Part shown: piece by piece, positions 57,896-60,672 of the stretch | Position numbering within the stretch: position 1 is the first letter of the stretch | How the letters are laid out: each line of letters starts with the position of its first letter | DNA from: an uncultured Eubacterium sp. | Lineage (GTDB): Bacteria; Bacillota; Clostridia; Lachnospirales; Lachnospiraceae | Assembly: GCA_900551945.1 (NCBI GenBank) | Contig: URYE01000006.1 | Location: 1 to 60,672 of the forward strand | Direction: 5' to 3' | DNA: 60,672 nt | The notes under the pieces: generated by a model | What the model saw: only the letters and a program-made list of their open reading frames with translations | Databases searched by the model: none | Told to the model about the DNA's origin: nothing | Program-made: the position numbers and the translations under genes

Positions 57896-58960
57896 CTACG
57901 CATTTATAATTGTATGTCCTGCTGCCTTTATAAGCCTATTCATTACAGCTTGTCCAACATCATTTGCAGAAAAACTTTCAGAATAAATATATTGCACTCC
58001 TAATTTATCAAAATCTCTTAATGCTGCATAAAGATTATGTGCAACTTCCTTTTCATCCTTTTTACTACCTACTACTTTAACAATTCCGCCTTTATACTGT
58101 GAGCTATCTTCTAATGTTGTCATAATTCCTACTTTATAACCTTGACTTTCCTTTTCAAGTGTGAGTTGATTAATTTTCTCAATAACATCTTGTGTACTTC
58201 CAGTTACAATTGCAAGGTCTGCATCAGGTGCATAATGCTTGTACTTCATTCCAGGTGCTTTAGGAACAATACCCTCCTTTACACTTCCCATAATAGCAGG
58301 GTCGACTCTTACTTCACCTAATACTTCTTCTAACATCTGCTTTGTAATGTAACCAGGTCTTAATATTGTAGGAACTTCTTCGCTAAGGTCAACAATCGTA
58401 GACTCCACACCTATATCAACTGTGTCATCTTCTATTATCATATCAATTAGCCCCTTCATATCACTAATAACATGTTCTGCCTTTGTAGGACTAGGCTTTC
58501 CAGATGTATTTGCACTAGGTGCGGCTATATATATTCCCGACTCTTGTATAAGTCTTTTTGCAACCGGATGACTAGGCATTCTTATTGCAACTGTATTAAG
58601 TCCACCTGTTATTGTTTCTGGTACAATAGCTGATTTTTTAAGTATCATAGTAAGAGGCCCTGGCCAAAAATGTTTAGCTAACTTCAATGCGCTTTCATTA
58701 ACATCAATAGATAACTTATATAATGCTTCGATATCTGCAATATGAACAATAAGTGGATTGTCAGAAGGTCTACCTTTTGCCGCATATATTTTCGATGAAG
58801 CTTCACTGTCAAGTGCATTTCCTCCAAGTCCATACACTGTTTCTGTAGGAAATGCAACAAGACCGCCTTGCTTTAATATATCTCCTGCCTTTTTATATAT
58901 ACTTTTATTTTCATTTTCACTATCAACATCGTGTCTTATTTTTGCTATAATCGTTTCCAT
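57896..58960 (-). CDS. L-threonylcarbamoyladenylate synthase
   Basis: A 354-residue Sua5/YwlC-type enzyme that makes threonylcarbamoyl-AMP for the t6A37 modification of ANN-decoding tRNAs. An N-terminal YrdC domain (GGLVAFPTETVYGLG, KGRPSDNPLIVHI, RMPSHPVA) is followed by a Sua5 C-terminal domain (about 235-354), distinguishing it from short TsaC. It lies 14 bases upstream of the phosphatase ATG and 9 bases after cwlD. Confidence 0.95.
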   Translation of the reverse strand: METIIAKIRHDVDSENENKSIYKKAGDILKQGGLVAFPTETVYGLGGNALDSEASSKIYAAKGRPSDNPLIVHIADIEALYKLSIDVNESALKLAKHFWPGPLTMILKKSAIVPETITGGLNTVAIRMPSHPVAKRLIQESGIYIAAPSANTSGKPSPTKAEHVISDMKGLIDMIIEDDTVDIGVESTIVDLSEEVPTILRPGYITKQMLEEVLGEVRVDPAIMGSVKEGIVPKAPGMKYKHYAPDADLAIVTGSTQDVIEKINQLTLEKESQGYKVGIMTTLEDSSQYKGGIVKVVGSKKDEKEVAHNLYAALRDFDKLGVQYIYSESFSANDVGQAVMNRLIKAAGHTIINA

Positions 58961-58969
58961 TTTTACTTG

Positions 58970-59752
58970 TTACTCCATTCCTGTGTGCATAAGATAATCT
59001 ATAATACCATTATACAATGCAAGTGCAACTTTTTCTTGATATTCTTCTGTTACTAGAAGCTGTGCTTCCTCTGGATTAGAAAGAAAACCACATTCTGCAA
59101 TGACTGTAGGCACTTTTGTATGTATTAGCATATAATATGTTGTGTCTGCCTTTGCTTCTCTTTTATTAGTTTCATCTATATTTTGTTTAAATGAATTTTG
59201 TATACACTCAGCTAATAACTTACCTTGCGCAGAATGTTTATAATAAAAAACTTGTGCTCCCTTTACTGAACTGCTTTGAAAACTATTCTGATGTATACTT
59301 ATGACTGCATTTGCATTACTTTCTTCTATTATGCTACACCTTTTTTTCATATCAGCAATCTTTTTATTGCTGTCAGACTCCTGATATAATCCATTTTCAT
59401 CACTCCTAGTCATTGTAACACTAATTCCCGCAGCTTCAAGTCTTTTTTTTAGTTTAAATGCAATCGCAAGGTTGACATCTTTTTCCAATATGCCATCATC
59501 ACTTTTTTTACCGGGGTCAATACCACCATGACCACTATCAATTACTATTCTTTTATTTGACATATCTATATTTTCAGTATTATCATTTGTACTATTATCT
59601 GAATTACTACCTTCATTATTCCACATACTTATTATATTAAAAATATTACTAGCAACCTTAGCTCTATTAGCTGGAAGACAAATATAAACTGCTATATACA
59701 CACCCATAATCATTAATATAGACATAATAAGCTTTAATTCAGTACGATTCAT
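58970..59752 (-). CDS. cwlD: N-acetylmuramoyl-L-alanine amidase, CwlD-like
   Basis: A 260-residue Amidase_3 enzyme with an N-terminal membrane/signal segment (about 7-28) and an S/N/D-rich linker. VIDSGHGGIDPGK supplies a zinc His, VISIHQNSF another, and VIAECGFLSN the catalytic Glu. CwlD begins muramic-delta-lactam formation in the spore cortex; the start of the protein and its solo catalytic domain fit that group. It heads the Sua5-phosphatase-rpiB-upp string. Confidence 0.88.
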   Translation of the reverse strand: MNRTELKLIMSILMIMGVYIAVYICLPANRAKVASNIFNIISMWNNEGSNSDNSTNDNTENIDMSNKRIVIDSGHGGIDPGKKSDDGILEKDVNLAIAFKLKKRLEAAGISVTMTRSDENGLYQESDSNKKIADMKKRCSIIEESNANAVISIHQNSFQSSSVKGAQVFYYKHSAQGKLLAECIQNSFKQNIDETNKREAKADTTYYMLIHTKVPTVIAECGFLSNPEEAQLLVTEEYQEKVALALYNGIIDYLMHTGME

Positions 59753-59855
59753 AATTCACCACAAATTATTTTTAATTCAATATATGATATTTAGATTATG
59801 TATATGATTATAAGTTAAATAGATATTGACAACCCATTATTTTTATATAAAATTC

Positions 59856-59927
59856 TTAAATGCGTTAATTAAATTCCCTATATCCTAAACTCTATTCAGA
59901 TATACGAAACTTAATTAACACATTTAA
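59856..59927. repeat. 17-bp inverted repeat beside a terminator
   Basis: TTAAATGCGTTAATTAA (59856-59872) and TTAATTAACACATTTAA (59911-59927) pair with a single mismatch around a 38-base loop. It adjoins the terminator at 59,926, together filling most of the gap between cwlD and the ferredoxin gene. Confidence 0.55.
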
Positions 59928-59970
59928 AAGCCCCTGCACACTAGACTAGCTAGACACGCAGGGGCTTTTA
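59926..59970 (-). terminator. Terminator after the ferredoxin gene
   Basis: AAAAGCCCCTGC (59926-59937) and GCAGGGGCTTTT (59958-59969) make a 12-bp stem with U-runs on both sides. Confidence 0.9.
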
Positions 59971-59997
59971 ATTAATCACTTATATAATGCTCAAATC

Positions 59998-60168
59998 CTA
60001 CTGTGGATTAGGAGCGCCAACTGGACATACACCAGCACAAGCACCACAATCTACACATACATCAGCATTAATTTCCATGTGAGCAGCTCCTTCAGAAATA
60101 GCTTCTACTGGACATCCAGCTGCACATGCACCACAATTGATACAATCATCATTAATTACGTATGCCAT
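59998..60168 (-). CDS. 2[4Fe-4S] ferredoxin
   Basis: A 56-residue bacterial-type ferredoxin. It reads MAYVINDDCINCGACAAGCP, then an equivalent second half DVCVDCGACAGVCPVGAP, giving two CxxCxxCxxxCP clusters. It would carry low-potential electrons for hydrogenase, pyruvate:ferredoxin oxidoreductase or Rnf. AAGGAGG is spaced correctly before the ATG at 60168. Single-gene unit, divergent from the DUF1858 gene. Confidence 0.95.
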   Translation of the reverse strand: MAYVINDDCINCGACAAGCPVEAISEGAAHMEINADVCVDCGACAGVCPVGAPNPQ

Positions 60169-60355
60169 GATAAAATTCCTCCTTAAATTATATTGTTATC
60201 TTATTATACGATATTTGAAAAAAAAATTCAATAAAATATTATTATATCAATGTTTTTAAATTTATACAATTTAATTTTATTACTAAATGTATGTTGACTT
60301 TTTTAACTATCAATATTATATTTAATACACTACTAAATAATAGGAGGAATATCTA

Positions 60356-60562
60356 ATGAATAGAATTACCAAGGATACAACAATTGGTGAAGCAATACAG
60401 ATAAATCAGGGCATTATCCCAATCCTTATGGGAGCTGGTATGCACTGTGTAGGTTGTCCATCATCAGCAGGTGAAACAATCGAAGAAGCAGCTATGGTTC
60501 ATGGTATTGATTGTGATGACCTTATGGAAGAAATCACAACATACTTACAGTCATTAGCATAA
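60356..60562 (+). CDS. DUF1858 domain protein
   Basis: A 68-residue small protein: ITKDTTIGEAIQINQGIIPILMGAGMHCVGCPSSAGETIEEAAMVHG. The CxxC in MHCVGCPSS is the redox-disulfide/metal motif of the DUF1858 group, often called hybrid-cluster-associated disulfide proteins. A redox or iron-sulfur role next to a ferredoxin gene is plausible; no partner enzyme is in view. AGGAGG precedes the ATG. Confidence 0.88.
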   Translation: MNRITKDTTIGEAIQINQGIIPILMGAGMHCVGCPSSAGETIEEAAMVHGIDCDDLMEEITTYLQSLA

Positions 60563-60597
60563 TTAGACAATACTAATTTGCATATAAGTGAACTACC

Positions 60598-60620
60598 ACA
60601 GACCATAAAGGTCTGTGGCT
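60598..60620 (+). terminator. Terminator after the DUF1858 gene
   Basis: CCACAGACC and GGTCTGTGG form a perfect 9-bp stem with a 5-base loop; the following CTTCTGTT is only moderately U-rich. Confidence 0.7.
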
Positions 60621-60672
60621 TCTGTTAAATGGTTTACCAGACTAAGTTGTTAGAAATAGCAACTACGATATT

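Overview
The window looks like chromosomal DNA of a low-GC, spore-lineage gut Firmicute of the family Lachnospiraceae. This is inferred from the AT-rich sequence, AGGAGG-type ribosome binding sites, the SpoVG, CwlD and YwmB-type genes, a GlgC/GlgD pair, a DnaD/DnaI-type helicase-loading pair and a 2,596-residue secreted pectin-degrading protein. The pectin enzyme points to a Lachnospira / [Eubacterium] eligens-like organism, but the species is inference.

Layout. 1-699 is a DnaA-box-rich intergenic region with a promoter leaving the window to the left. 700-9,883 is a mixed set: SDR reductase, cation efflux, serine hydrolase, CgeB-like glycosyltransferase, VanY-like lipoprotein carboxypeptidase, and a polar amino acid ABC transporter whose binding protein is fused to its permease. 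10,034-10,548 has no convincing gene but carries a promoter, six covarying 16-nt hairpins and a terminator, all on the minus strand: the best candidate for an undescribed RNA. 10,879-17,127 holds a small DUF2007-like gene, a flavoprotein gene broken by one in-frame UGA, a MATE exporter, ilvE and a DRE-TIM aldolase. 17,416-21,910 is mfd and pth. 22,191-31,122 is the PL9-CE8 pectinase and its divergent AraC-type regulator. 31,245-34,266 holds spoVG with a sigma-H-like promoter and the glycogen genes glgC-glgD.

34,746-40,004 is murC, a second DnaA-box cluster, the dnaD-like and dnaI-like genes, and prs. 40,190-45,955 is a class A penicillin-binding protein, an uncharacterised membrane-anchored protein and a methyltransferase. 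46,182-54,531 is a complete F1Fo ATP synthase operon (atpZ-like, atpI-like, atpBEFHAGDC) ending in a YwmB-like gene; its c subunit has residues typical of sodium-coupled rings. 54,809-59,752 is a housekeeping set (DUF402, dCMP deaminase, upp, rpiB, low-molecular-weight phosphatase, TsaC/Sua5, CwlD). 59,998-60,562 is a 2[4Fe-4S] ferredoxin and a divergent DUF1858 protein.

Two families of long palindromic repeats lie between genes (two copies at 4,813 and 21,034; three at 7,272, 15,760 and 55,518). Within each family the outer arms differ between copies yet stay self-complementary. No transposase, CRISPR array, tRNA or rRNA gene was found.
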